Source: Rhynochetos jubatus (Eukaryota; Chordata; Aves; Eurypygiformes; Rhynochetidae). Taken from it: a stretch of DNA of 64,000 nucleotides. The notes beneath the pieces are model-generated. The model saw only the letters and a list, made by a program, of their open reading frames with translations, did not search any database and was not told where the DNA came from. The position numbers and the translations under genes are program-made. The DNA lies in the NCBI GenBank assembly GCA_027574665.1, contig CM050659.1, positions 16,593,001 through 16,657,000 on the forward strand. The letters run 5' to 3'. Of the stretch, positions 1 through 11,888 are shown piece after piece; position 1 is the stretch's first letter; each line of letters opens with the position of its first letter.

Positions 1-178
1 AGAGGAGCACGACACTGCACCGACATGGCTCCTTCCGCAGCTTTACCTAGCCAGAACCCAGGGGGGGCCGTGGCCGGAAACCGCGGTCGGCAACTTCTAG
101 GGTTAGGGTTAGGGTTAGGGTCCGGAGAACCAGAAAGCCCACAGCTCCAGGGATAATTGGGATTGCAAAGGCCTGCCA
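1..178 (+). repeat. First unit, cut by the window edge, with a 1-bp insertion
   Basis: The first unit begins at the AGAGGAGCAC landmark and the next begins at 179, so it is 178 bp. The extra base is an A at about 45, giving CTTTACCTAG where other units read CTTTCCTAG. It also has CCGCAG in place of the usual CCCCAG or CCCCTG. Confidence 0.8.
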
Positions 179-628
179 AGAGGAGCACGACACTGCACAG
201 ACATGGCTCCTTCCCCTGCTTTCCTAGCCAGAACCCAGGGGGGGCCATGGCCGGAAACCGTGGTCGGCAAATTCTAGGGTTAGGGTTAGGGTTAGGGTCC
301 GGAGAAGCAGAAAGCCCACAGCTCCAGGGATAATTGGGATTGCAAAGGCCTGCCAAGAGGAGCACGACACTGCACAGACATGGCTCCTTCCCCTGCTTTC
401 CTAGCCAGAACCCAGGGTGGGCCTTCGCCGGAAACCGCGGTCGGCAACTTCTAGGGTTAGGGTTAGGGTTAGGGTCCGGAGAACCAGAAAGCCCACATCT
501 CCAGGGATAATTGGGATTGCAAAGGCCTGCCAAGAGGAGCACGACACTGCACCGACATGGCTCCCTCCCCAGCTTTCCTAGCCAGAACTCAGGGGGGGCC
601 GTGGCCGGAAACCGCGGTCGGCAACTTC

Positions 629-645
629 TAGGGTTAGGGTTAGGG
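629..645 (+). repeat. Short telomeric tract TAGGG(TTAGGG)2 of a 171-bp unit (example)
   Basis: This unit lacks exactly one hexamer, which makes it 171 bp and leaves three GGG runs instead of four. The same shortened tract recurs in about 23 units, near 0.97, 1.69, 2.92, 3.62, 4.68, 5.03, 6.08, 7.14, 9.08, 15.98, 28.89, 29.60, 29.77, 31.18, 31.88, 32.05, 33.11, 33.63, 39.64, 39.82, 41.23 and 43.88 kb. I saw none between 44.3 and 64 kb. I saw no unit with four or more hexamers. Confidence 0.88.
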
Positions 646-1292
646 TCCGGAGAACCAGAAAGCCCACAGCTCCAGGGATAATTGGGATTGCAAAGGCCTG
701 CCAAGAGGAGCACGACACTGCACAGACATGGCTCCTTCCCCTGCTTTCCTAGCCAGAACCCGGGGGGGGCCGTGGCCGGAAACCGCGGTCGGCAACTTCT
801 AGGGTTAGGGTTAGGGTTAGGGTCCGGAGAACCAGAAAGCCCACAGCTCCAGGGATAATTGGGATTGCAAAGGCCTGCCAAGAGGAGCACGACACTGCAC
901 CGACATGGCTCCTTCCCCAGCTTTCCTAGCCAGAACCCAGGGGGGGCCGTGGCCGGAAACCGCGGTCGGCAACTTCTAGGGTTAGGGTTAGGGTCCGGAG
1001 AACCAGAAAGCCCACAGCTCCAGGGATAATTGGGATTGCAAAGGCCTGCCAAGAGGAGCACGACAGTGCACAGACATGGCTCCTTCCCCAGCTTTCCTAG
1101 CCAGAACCCGGGGGGGGCCTTCGCCGGAAACCGCGGTCGGCAACTTCTAGGGTTAGGGTTAGGGTTAGGGTCCGGAGAACCAGAAAGCCCACAGCTCCAG
1201 GGATAATTGGGATTGCAAAGGCCTGCCAAGAGGAGCACGACACTGCACAGACATGGCTCCTTCCCCTGCTTTCCTAGCCAGAACCCGGGGGG

Positions 1293-1315
1293 GGCCGTGG
1301 CCGGAAACCGCGGTC
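1293..1315 (+). other. Hairpin-capable segment next to the telomeric tract (example)
   Basis: GGCCGTGG (1293-1300) can pair with CCGCGGTC (1308-1315) around the 7-nt loop CCGGAAA. That gives an 8-bp stem with two G-T wobbles, and both would be G-U pairs in a plus-strand RNA. It lies 9 nt before the telomeric tract and overlaps the end of the G-run. The segment is present in most units but broken in the variant families with CCTTCG, CCATGCCC or CCATAACC in place of CCGTGGCC. The pairing is seen in the sequence; any biological role is unknown. Confidence 0.5.
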
Positions 1316-1324
1316 GGCAACTTC

Positions 1325-1347
1325 TAGGGTTAGGGTTAGGGTTAGGG
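1325..1347 (+). repeat. Telomeric tract TAGGG(TTAGGG)3 inside the monomer (example)
   Basis: The tract is 23 nt with four GGG runs separated by TTA, which meets the standard pattern for an intramolecular G-quadruplex. It also contains three overlapping TAGGGTTA matches, the core of the site bound by the Myb domains of shelterin proteins TRF1 and TRF2. The complementary strand is the C-rich (CCCTAA) sequence. An equivalent tract is present in every unit examined, always with the G-rich strand on the plus strand. If the array is subtelomeric, that orientation means the chromosome end lies to the right. Protein binding is inferred, not shown. Confidence 0.93.
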
Positions 1348-3231
1348 TCCGGAGAACCAGAAAGCCCACAGCTCCAGGGATAATTGGGATTGCAAAGGCC
1401 TGCCAAGAGGAGCACGACACTGCACAGACATGGCTCCTTCCCCAGCTTTCCTAGCCAGAACCCAGGGCAGGCCGTGGCCGGAAACCGCGGTCGGCAACTT
1501 CTAGGGTTAGGGTTAGGGTTAGGGTCCGGAGAACCAGAAAGCCCACAGCTCCAGGGATAATTGGGATTGCAAAGGCCTGCCAAGAGGAGCACGACACTGC
1601 ACCGACATGGCTCCTTCCCCAGCTTTCCTAGCCAGAACCCAGGGGGGGCCGTGGCCGGAAACCGCGGTCGGCAACTTCTAGGGTTAGGGTTAGGGTCCGG
1701 AGAACCAGAAAGCCCACAGCTCCAGGGATAATTGGGATTGCAAAGGCCTGCCAAGAGGAGCACGACACTGCACAGACATGGCTCCTTCCCCTGCTTTCCT
1801 AGCCAGAACCCGGGGGGGGCCGTGGCCGGAAACCGCGGTCGGCAACTTCTAGGGTTAGGGTTAGGGTTAGGGTCCGGAGAACCAGAAAGCCCACAGCTCC
1901 AGGGATAATTGGGATTGCAAAGGCCTGCCAAGAGGAGCACGACACTGCACAGACATGGCTCCTTCCCCTGCTTTCCTAGCCAGAACCCGGGAGGGGCCGT
2001 GGCCCGAAACCGCGGTCGGCAACTTCTAGGGTTAGGGTTAGGGTTAGGGTCCGGAGAACCAGAAAGCCCACAGCTCCAGGGATAATTGGGATTGCAAAGG
2101 CCTGCCAAGAGGAGCACGACACTGCACAGACATGGCTCCTTCCGCAGCTTTCCTAGCCAGAACCCAGGGCAGGCCGTGGCTGGAAACCGCGGTCGGCAAC
2201 TTCTAGGGTTAGGGTTAGGGTTAGGGTCCGGAGAAGCAGAAAGCCCACAGCTCCAGGGATAATTGGGATTGCAAAGGCCTGCCAAGAGGAGCACGACACT
2301 GCACCGACATGGCTCCCTCCCCAGCTTTCCTAGCCAGAACTCAGGGGGGGCCGTGGCCGGAAACCGCGGTCGGCAACTTCTAGGGTTAGGATTAGGGTTA
2401 GGGTCCGGAGAACCAGAAAGCCCACAGCTCCAGGGATAATTGGGATTGCAAAGGCCTGCCAAGAGGAGCACGACACTGCACAGACATGGCTCCTTCCCCT
2501 GCTTTCCTAGCCAGAACCCGGGGGGGGCCGTGGCCGGAAACCGCGGTCGGCAACTTCTAGGGTTAGGGTTAGGGTTAGGGTCCGGAGAACCAGAAAGCCC
2601 ACAGCTCCAGGGATAATTGGGATTGCAAAGGCCTGCCAAGAGGAGCACGACACTGCACAGACATGGCTCCTTCCCCAGCTTTCCTAGCCAGAACCCAGGG
2701 CAGGCCGTGGCCGGAAACCGCGGTTGGCAACTTCTAGGGTTAGGGTTAGGGTTAGGGTCCGGAGAACCAGAAAGCCCACAGCTCCAGGGATAATTGGGAT
2801 TGCAAAGGCCTGCCAAGAGGAGCACGACACTGCACCGACATGGCTCCTTCCCCAGCTTTCCTAGCCAGAACCCAGGGGGGGCCTTGGACGGAAACCGCGG
2901 TCGGCAACTTCTAGGGTTAGGGTTAGGGTCCGGAGAACCAGAAAGCCCACAGCTCCAGGGATAATTGGGATTGCAAAGGCCTGCCAAGAGGATCACGACA
3001 CTGCACAGACATGGCTCCTTCCCCTGCTTTCCTAGACAGAGCCCGGGGGGGGGCCGTGGCCGGAAACCGCGGTTGGCAACTTCTAGGGTTAGGGTTAGGG
3101 TTAGGGTCCGGAGAACCAGAAAGCCCACAGCTCCAGGGATAATTGGGATTGCAAAGGCCTGCCAAGAGGAGCACGACACTGCACAGACATGGCTCCTTCC
3201 CCAGCTTTCCTAGCCAGAACCCGGGGGGGGC

Positions 3232-3248
3232 CTTCGCTGGAAACCGCG
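3232..3248 (+). other. CENP-B-box-like variant, site 1
   Basis: The 17-mer CTTCGCTGGAAACCGCG matches 13 of 17 positions of the mammalian CENP-B box as I recall it (CTTCGTTGGAAACGGGA). The TTCG core and the central GGAAAC are intact, but the essential 3' CGGG reads CCGC. The majority unit has GTGG in place of TTCG. Binding is therefore doubtful; this may be chance. Confidence 0.35.
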
Positions 3249-3360
3249 GTCGGCAACTTCTAGGGTTAGGGTTAGGGTTAGGGTCCGGAGAACCAGAAAG
3301 CCCACAGCTCCAGGGATAATTGGGATTGCAAAGGCCTGCCAAGAGGAGCACGACACTGCA

Positions 3361-4760
3361 CCGACATGGCTCCCTCCCCAGCTTTCCTAGCCAGAACTCA
3401 GGGGGGGCCGTGGCCGGAAACCGCGGTCGGCAACTTCTAGGGTTAGGGTTAGGGTTAGGGTCTGGAGAACCAGAAAGCCCACAGCTCCAGGGATAATTGG
3501 GATTGCAAAGGCCTGCCAAGAGGAGCACGACACTGCACCGACATGGCTCCTTCCCCAGCTTTCCTAGCCAGAACCCAGGGGGGGCCGTGGCCGGAAACCG
3601 CGGTCGGCAACTTCTAGGGTTAGGGTTAGGGTCCGGAGAACCAGAAAGCCCACAGCTCCAGGGATAATTGGGATTGCAAAGGCCTGCCAAGAGGAGCACG
3701 ACACTGCACAGACATGGCTCCTTCCCCTGCTTTCCTAGCCAGAACCCGGGGGGGGGGCCGTGGCCGGAAACCGCGGTCGGCAACTTCTAGGGTTAGGGTT
3801 AGGGTTAGGGTCCGGAGAATCAGAAAGCCCACAGCTCCAGGGATAATTGGGATTGCAAAGGCCTGCCAAGAGGAGCACGACACTGCACAGACATGGCTCC
3901 TTCCCCAGCTTTCCTAGCCAGAACCCAGGGGGGGCCTTCGCCGGAAACCGCGGTCGGCAACTTCTAGGGTTAGGGTTAGGGTTAGGGTCCGGAGAACCAG
4001 AAAGCCCACAGCTCCAGGGATAATTGGGATTGCAAAGGCCTGCCAAGAGGAGCACGACACTGCACAGACATGGCTCCTTCCCCTGCATTCCTAGCCAGAA
4101 CCCGGGGGGGGCCGTGGCCGGAAACCGCGGTCGGCAACTTCTAGGGTTAGGGTTAGGGTTAGGGTCCGGAGAACCAGAAAGCCCACAGCTCCAGGGATAA
4201 TTGGGATTGCAAAGGCCTGCCAAGAGGAGCACGACACTGCACAGACATGGCTCCTTCCCCTGCTTTCCTAGCCAGAACCCGGGGGGGGCTGTGGCCGGAA
4301 ACCGCGGTCGGCAACTTCTAGGGTTAGGGTTAGGGTTAGGGTCCGGAGAACCAGAAAGCCCACAGCTCCAGGGATAATTGGGATTGCAAAGGCCTGCCAA
4401 GAGGAGCACGACACTGCACAGACATGGCTCCTTCCCCAGCTTTCCTAGCCAGAACCCAGGGCAGGCCGTGGCCGGAAACCGCGGTCGGCAACTTCTAGGG
4501 TTAGGGTTAGGGTTAGGGTCCGGAGAACCAGAAAGCCCACAGCTCCAGGGATAATTGGGATTGCAAAGGCCTGCCAAGAGGAGCACGACACTGCACAGAC
4601 ATGGCTCCTTCCCCAGCTTTCCTAGCCAGAACCCAGGGGGGGCCGTGGCCGGAAACCGCGGTCGGCAACTTCTAGGGTTAGGGTTAGGGTCCGGAGAAGC
4701 AGAAAGCCCACAGCTCCAGGGATAATTGGGATTGCAAAGGCCTGCCAAGAGGATCACGAC
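3361..4760 (+). repeat. Higher-order block, copy 1 (offset about 2.46 kb)
   Basis: A series of rare landmarks occurs here and again at 5.82-7.22 kb in the same order: CCGACATGGCTCCCTCC (3361/5824), GTCTGGAG (3461/5924), GAGAATCAG (3811/6272 for the preceding TCCGG), CCTTCG (3935/6396), CCCTGCATTCC (4081/6542) and GAGGATCACG (4751/7212). The offset is 2,463 bp at first and 2,461 bp after the unit near 3.75 kb, whose counterpart near 6.21 kb has a shorter G-run and GACAGAGCCC. Beyond 4.76 kb the copies go out of register by about one 171-bp unit. Confidence 0.75.
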
Positions 4761-5823
4761 ACTGCACAGACATGGCTCCTTCCCCTGCTTTCCTAGACAG
4801 AGCCCGGGGGGGGCCGTGGCCGGAAACCGCGGTTGGCAACTTCTAGGGTTAGGGTTAGGGTTAGGGTCCGGAGAACCAGAAAGCCCACAGCTCCAGGGAT
4901 AATTGGGATTGCAAAGGCCTGCCAAGAGGAGCACGACACTGCACAGACATGGCTCCTTCCCCAGCTTTCCTAGCCAGAACCCAGGGGGGGCCGTGGCCGG
5001 AAACCGCGGTCGGCAACTTCTAGGGTTAGGGTTAGGGTCCGGAGAACCAGAAAGCCCACAGCTCCAGGAATAATTGGGATTGCAAAGGCCTGCCAAGAGG
5101 AGCACGACACTGCACAGACATGGCTCCTTCCCCTGCTTTCATAGCCAAAACCCAGGGGGGGCCGTGGCCGGAAACCGCGGTCGGCAACTTCTAGGGTTAG
5201 GGTTAGGGTTAGGGTCCGGAGAACCAGAAAGCCCACAGCTCCAGGGATAATTGGGATTGCAAAGGCCTGCCAAGAGGAGCACGACACTGCACAGACATGG
5301 CTCCTTCCCCTGCTTTCCTAGCCAGAACCCGGGGGGGGCCGTGGCCGGAAACCGCGGTCGGCAACTTCTAGGGTTAGGATTAGGGTTAGGGTCCGGAGAA
5401 CCAGAAAGCCCACAGCTCCAGGGATAATTGGGATTGTAAAGGCCTGCCAAGAGGAGCATGACACTGTACCGACATGGCTCCTTCCCCAGCTTTCCTAGCC
5501 AGAACTCAGGGGGGGCCATAACCAGAAACAGCGGTCAGCAACTTCTAGGGTTAGGGTTAGGGTTAGGGTCCGGAGAACCAGAAAGCCCACAGCTCCAGGG
5601 ATAATTGGGATTGCAAAGGCCTGCCAAGAGGAGCACGACACTGCACAGACATGGCTCCTTCCCCAGCTTTCCTAGCCAGAACCCGGGGGGGGGCCGTGGC
5701 CGGAAACCGCGGTCGGCAACTTCTAGGGTTAGGGTTAGGGTTAGGGTCCGGAGAACCAGAAAGCCCACAGCTCCAGGGATAATTGGGATTGCAAAGGCCT
5801 GCCAAGAGGAGCACGACACTGCA

Positions 5824-7221
5824 CCGACATGGCTCCCTCCCCAGCTTTCCTAGCCAGAACTCAGGGGGGGCCGTGGCCGGAAACCGCGGTCGGCAACTTC
5901 TAGGGTTAGGGTTAGGGTTAGGGTCTGGAGAACCAGAAAGCCCACAGCTCCAGGGATAATTGGGATTGCAAAGGCCTGCCAAGAGGAGCACGACACTGCA
6001 CCGACATGGCTCCTTCCCCAGCTTTCCTAGCCAGAACCCAGGGGGGGCCGTGGCCGGAAACCGCGGTCGGCAACTTCTAGGGTTAGGGTTAGGGTCCGGA
6101 GAACCAGAAAGCCCACAGCTCCAGGGATAATTGGGATTGCAAAGGCCTGCCAAGAGGAGCACGACACTGCACAGACATGGCTCCTTCCCCTGCTTTCCTA
6201 GACAGAGCCCGGGGGCGGCCGTGGCCGGAAACCGCGGTTGGCAACTTCTAGGGTTAGGGTTAGGGTTAGGGTCCGGAGAATCAGAAAGCCCACAGCTCCA
6301 GGGATAATTGGGATTGCAAAGGCCTGCCAAGAGGAGCACGACACTGCACAGACATGGCTCCTTCCCCAGCTTTCCTAGCCAGAACCCAGGGGGGGCCTTC
6401 GCCGGAAACCGCGGTCGGCAACTTCTAGGGTTAGGGTTAGGGTTAGGGTCCGGAGAACCAGAAAGCCCACAGCTCCAGGGATAATTGGGATTGCAAAGGC
6501 CTGCCAAGAGGAGCACGACACTGCACAGACATGGCTCCTTCCCCTGCATTCCTAGCCAGAACCCGGGGGGGGCCGTGGCCGGAAACCGCGGCCGGCAACT
6601 TCTAGGGTTAGGGTTAGGGTTAGGGTCCGGAGAACCAGAAAGCCCACAGCTCCAGGGATAATTGGGATTGCAAAGGCCTGCCAAGAGGAGCACGACACTG
6701 CACAGACATGGCTCCTTCCCCTGCTTTCCTAGCCAGAACCCGGGGGGGGCCGTGGCCGGAAACCGCGGTCGGCAACTTCTAGGGTTAGGGTTAGGGTTAG
6801 GGTCCGGAGAACCAGAAAGCCCACAGCTCCAGGGATAATTGGGATTGCAAAGGCCTGCCAAGAGGAGCACGACACTGCACAGACATGGCTCCTTCCCCAG
6901 CTTTCCTAGCCAGAACCCAGGGCAGGCCGTGGCCGGAAACCGCGGTCGGCAACTTCTAGGGTTAGGGTTAGGGTTAGGGTCCGGAGAACCAGAAAGCCCA
7001 CAGCTCCAGGGATAATTGGGATTGCAAAGGCCTGCCAAGAGGAGCACGACACTGCACAGACATGGCTCCTTCCCCAGCTTTCCTAGCCAGAACCCAGGGG
7101 GGGCCGTGGCCGGAAACCGCGGTCGGCAACTTCTAGGGTTAGGGTTAGGGTCCGGAGAACCAGAAAGCCCACAGCTCCAGGGATAATTGGGATTGCAAAG
7201 GCCTGCCAAGAGGATCACGAC
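5824..7221 (+). repeat. Higher-order block, copy 2 (offset about 2.46 kb)
   Basis: This is the second copy of the block at 3,361-4,760, recognised by the same ordered rare variants. The unit near 6,205 differs from its partner (GACAGAGCCC with an interrupted G-run), which suggests replacement of one unit after the duplication. Confidence 0.72.
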
Positions 7222-10200
7222 ACTGCACAGACATGGCTCCTTCCCCTGCTTTCCTATACAGAGCCCGGGGGGGGCCGTGGCCGGAAACCGCGGTTGGCAA
7301 CTTCTAGGGTTAGGGTTAGGGTTAGGGTCCGGAGAACCAGAAAGCCCACAGCTCCAGGGATAATTGGGATTGCAAAGGCCTGCCAAGAGGAGCACGACAC
7401 TGCACAGACATGGCTCCTTCCCCTGCTTTCCTAGCCAGAACCCGGGGGGGGCCGTGGCCGGAAACCGCGGTCGGCAACTTCTAGGGTTAGGGTTAGGGTT
7501 AGGGTCCGGAGAACCAGAAAGCCCACAGCTCCAGGGATAATTGGGATTGCAAAGGCCTGCCAAGAGGAGCACGACACTGCACAGACATGGCTCCTTCCCC
7601 TGCTTTCCTAGCCAGAACCCGGGGGGGGCCGTGGCCGGAAACCGCGGTCGGCAACTTCTAGGGTTAGGATTAGGGTTAGGGTCCGGAGAACCAGAAAGCC
7701 CACAGCTCCAGGGATAATTGGGATTGTAAAGGCCTGCAAAGAGGAGCACGACACTGTACCGACATGGCTCCTTCCCCAGCTTTCCTAGCCAGAACTCAGG
7801 GGGGGCCATAACCAGAAACAGCGGTCGGCAACTTCTAGGGTTAGGGTTAGGGTTAGGGTCCGGAGAACCAGAAAGCCCACAGCTCCAGGGATAATTGGGA
7901 TTGCAAAGGCCTGCCAAGAGGAGCACGACACTGCACCGACATGGCTCCCTCCCCAGCTTTCCTAGCCAGAACTCAGGGGGGGCCGTGGCCGGAAACCGCG
8001 GTCGGCAACTTCTAGGGTTAGGGTTAGGGTTAGGGTCCGGAGAACCAGAAAGCCCACAGCTCCAGGGATAATTGGGATTGCAAAGGCCTGCCAAGAGGAG
8101 CACGACACTGCACAGACATGGCTCCTTCCCCTGCTTTCCTAGCCAGAACGCAGGGGGGGCCGTGGCCGGAAACCGCGGTCGGCAACTTCTAGGGTTAGGG
8201 TTAGGGTTAGGGTCCGGAGAACCAGAAAGCCCACAGCTCCAGGGATAATTGGGATTGTAAAGGCCTGCCAAGAGGAGCATGACACTGCACCGACATGGCT
8301 CCTTCCCCAGCTTTCCTAGCCAGAGCCCAGGGGGGGCCATAACCAGAAACCGCAGTCGGCAACTTCTAGGGTTAGGGTTAGGGTTAGGGTCCGGAGAACC
8401 AGAAAGCCCACAGCTCCAGGGATAATTGGGATTGCAAAGGCCTGCCAAGAGGAGCACGACACTGTACCGACATGGCTCCTTCCCCAGCTTTCCTAGCCAG
8501 AACTCAGGGGGGGCCATAACCAGAAACAGCGGTCAGCAACTTCTAGGGTTAGGGTTAGGGTTAGGGTCCGGAGAACCAGAAAGCCCACAGCTCCAGGGAT
8601 AATTGGGATTGCAAAGGCCTGCCAAGAGGAGCACGACACTGCACAGACATGGCTCCTTCCCCTGCTTTCCTAGCCAGAACCCAGGGGGGGCCGTGGCCGG
8701 AAACCGCGGTCGGCAACTTCTAGGGTTAGGGTTAGGGTTAGGGTCCGGAGAACCAGAAAGCCCACAGCTCCAGGGATAATTGGGATTGCAAAGGCCTGCC
8801 AAGAGGAGCACGACACTGCACAGACATGGCTCCTTCCCCTGCTTTCCTAGCCAGAACACGGGGGGGGCCGTGGCCGGAAACCGCGGTCGGCAACTTCTAG
8901 GGTTAGGGTTAGGGTTAGGGTCCGGAGAACCAGAAAGCCCACAGCTCCAGGGATAATTGGGATTGCAAAGGCCTGCCAAGAGGAGCACGACACTGCACAG
9001 ACATGGCTCCTTCCCCTGCTTTCCTAGCCAGAACCCAGGGGGGGCCGTGGCCGGAAACCGCCGTCGGCAACTTCTAGGGTTAGGGTTAGGGTCCGGAGAA
9101 CCAGAAAGCCCACAGCTCCAGGGATAATTGGGATTGCAAAGGCCTGCCAAGAGGAGCACGACACTGCACAGACATGGCTCCTTCCCCAGCTTTCCTAGCC
9201 AGAACCCAGGGGGGGCCGTGCCCGGAAACCGCGGTCGGCAACTTCTAGGGTTAAGGTTAGGGTTAGGGTCCAGAGAACCAGAAAGCCCACAGCTCCAGGG
9301 ATAATTGGGATTGTAAAGGCCTGCCAAGAGGAGCACGACACTGCACAGACATGGCTCCTTCCCCAGCTTTCCTAGCCAGAACCCAGGGGTGGCCGTGGCC
9401 GGAAACCGCGGTCGGCAACTTCTAGGGTTAGGGTTAGGGTTAGGGTCCGGAGAACCAGAAAGCCCACAGCTCCAGGGATAATTGGGATTGCAAAGGCCTG
9501 CCAAGAGGATCACGACACTGCACAGACATGGCTCCTTCCCCTGCTTTCCTAGACAGAGCCCGGGGGGGGCCGTGGCCGGAAACCGCGGTTGGCAACTTCT
9601 AGGGTTAGGGTTAGGGTTAGGGTCCGGAGAACCAGAAAGCCCACAGCTCCAGGGATAATTGGGATTGCAAAGGCCTGCCAAGAGGAGCACGACACTGCAC
9701 CGACATGGCTCCTTCCCCTGCTTTCCTAGCCAGAACCCGGGGGGGCCCGTGGCCGGAAACCGCGGTCGGCAACTTCTAGGGTTAGGGTTAGGGTTAGGGT
9801 CCGGAGAACCAGAAAGCCCACAGCTCCAGGGATAATTGGGATTGCAAAGGCCTGCCAAGAGTTGCACGACACTGCACAGACATGGCTCCTTCCCCTGCTT
9901 TCCTAGCCAGAACCCGGGGGGGGCCGTGGCCGGAAACCGCGGTCGGCAACTTCTAGGGTTAGGATTAGGGTTAGGGTCCGGAGAACCAGAAAGCCCACAG
10001 CTCCAGGGATAATTGGGATTGTAAAGGCCTGCCAAGAGGAGCATGACACTGTACCGACATGGCTCCTTCCCCAGCTTTCCTAGCCAGAACTCAGGGGGGG
10101 CCATAACCAGAAACAGCGGTCGGCAACTTCTAGGGTTAGGGTTAGGGTTAGGGTCCGGAGAACCAGAAAGCCCACAGCTCCAGGGATAATTGGGATTGCA

Positions 10201-11871
10201 AAGGCCTGCCAAGAGGAGCACGACACTGCACAGACATGGCTCCTTCCCCAGCTTTCCTAGCCAGAACCCAGGGCAGGCCGTGGCTGGAAACCGCGGTCGG
10301 CAACTTCTAGGGTTAGGGTTAGGGTTAGGGTCCGGAGAACCAGAAAGCCCACAGCTCCAGGGATAATTGGGATTGCAAAGGCCTGCCAAGAGGAGCACGA
10401 CACTGCACCGACATGGCTCCCTCCCCAGCTTTCCTAGCCAGAACTCAGGGGGGGCTGTGGCCGGAAACCGCGGTCGGCAACTTCTAGGGTTAGGGTTAGG
10501 GTTAGGGTCCGGAGAACCAGAAAGCCCACAGCTCCAGGGATAATTGGGATTGCAAAGGCCTGCCAAGAGGAGCACGACACTGCACAGACATGGCTCCTTC
10601 CCCTGCTTTCCTAGCCAGAACGCAGGGGGGGCCGTGGCCGGAAACCGCGGTCGGCAACTTCTAGGGTTAGGGTTAGGGTTAGGGTCCGGAGAACCAGAAA
10701 GCCCACAGCTCCAGGGATAATTGGGATTGTAAAGGCCTGCCAAGAGGAGCATGACACTGCACCGACATGGCTCCTTCCCCAGCTTTCCTAGCCAGAACCC
10801 AGGGGGGGCCATAACCAGAAACCGCAGTCGGCAACTTCTAGGGTTAGGGTTAGGGTTAGGGTCCGGAGAACCAGAAAGCCCACAGCTCCAGGGATAATTG
10901 GGATTGCAAAGGCCTGCCAAGAGGAGCACGACACTGCACAGACATGGCTCCTTCCCCTGCTTTCCTAGCCAGAACCCGGGGGGGGCCGTGGCCGGAAACC
11001 GCGGTCGGCAACTTCTAGGGTTAGGGTTAGGGTTAGGGTCCGGAGAACCAGAAAGCCCACAGCTCCAGGGATAATTGGGATTGCAAAGGCCTGCCAAGAG
11101 GAGCACGACACTGCACAGACATGGCTCCTTCCCCTGCTTTCCTAGCCAGAACCCGGGGGGGGCCGTGGCCGGAAACCGCGGTCGGCAACTTCTAGGGTTA
11201 GGGTTAGGGCTAGGGTCCGGAGAACCAGAAAGCCCACAGCTCCAGGGATAATTGGGATTGTAAAGGCCTGCCAAGAGGAGCATGACACTGCACCGACATG
11301 GCTCCTTCCCCAGCTTTCCTAGCCAGAACCCAGGGGGGGCCATAACCAGAAACCGCAGTCGGCAACTTCTAGGGTTAGGGTTAGGGTTAGGGTCCGGAGA
11401 ACCAGAAAGCCCACAGCTCCAGGGATAATTGGGATTGCAAAGGCCTGCCAAGAGGAGCACGACACTGCACAGACATGGCTCCTTCCCCTGCTTTCCTAGC
11501 CAGAACCCGGGGGGGGCCGTGGCCGGAAACCGCGGTCGGCAACTTCTAGGGTTAGGGTTAGGGTTAGGGTCCGGAGAACCAGAAAGCCCACAGCTCCAGG
11601 GATAATTGGGATTGCAAAGGCCTGCCAAGAGGAGCACGACACTGCACAGACATGGCTCCTTCCCCTGCTTTCCTAGCCAGAACCCGGGGGGGGCCGTGGC
11701 CGGAAACCGCGGTCGGCAACTTCTAGGGTTAGGATTAGGGTTAGGGTCCGGAGAACCAGAAAGCCCACAGCTCCAGGGATAATTGGGATTGTAAAGGCCT
11801 GCCAAGAGGAGCATGACACTGTACCGACATGGCTCCTTCCCCAGCTTTCCTAGCCAGAACCCAGGGGGGGC

Positions 11872-11888
11872 CTTCGCTGGAAACCGCG
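11872..11888 (+). other. CENP-B-box-like variant, site 2
   Basis: This is the same 17-mer as at 3,232, in a domain 2 unit that otherwise carries CCCAGGGGGGG. The 3' CGGG is again missing. Confidence 0.33.

Larger units (their letters stand above)
1229..1405 (+). repeat. Representative 177-bp monomer
   Basis: This unit is close to the majority sequence and serves as a map for all others. It starts at the AGAGGAGCAC landmark and the next copy starts at 1406, exactly 177 bp on. Within it, the G8 run is 1287-1294, the hairpin segment 1293-1315 and the telomeric tract 1325-1347. The remainder to 1405 holds TCCGGAGAACC, GATAATTGGGATTGC and an AGGCCT site. There are 8 CpG dinucleotides, about one per 22 bp: at CACGAC, CCCGGG, GCCGTG, GCCGGA, two in CCGCGG, GTCGGC and TCCGGA. 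Most unit families differ from this one by C-to-T or G-to-A changes at these CpGs, by A or G at the start of the G-run, and by CCTGC or CCAGC in the pyrimidine stretch. Confidence 0.95.
1..5450 (+). repeat. Array domain 1: mixed 177/171-bp units
   Basis: This stretch has the highest density of 171-bp units, with eight between 0.6 and 5.1 kb. It alternates unit types with CCCGGGGGGGGCC, CCCAGGGCAGGCC, CTCAGGGGGGGCC and CCTTCGCCGG. The GAGCATGAC and CCATAACCAG changes typical of the next domain were not seen before about 5.45 kb. There is a G10 run near 3,749. Part of this domain (3.36-4.76 kb) is repeated at 5.82-7.22 kb, so the boundary marks where variant types enter rather than a clean break. 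Confidence 0.7.

Noticed and set aside
1308-1313. CCGCGG palindrome as a specific protein-binding site
   Set aside because: A six-base palindrome in GC-rich DNA is not enough to name a factor, and I saw no convincing CTCF-type motif around it.
2965-3213. Short plus-strand frames of 66-126 codons with an Arg-Val-rich segment
   Set aside because: They recur wherever a G-run indel changes frame, reading AGGGTT of the telomeric tract as Arg-Val. They have no independent evidence of coding.
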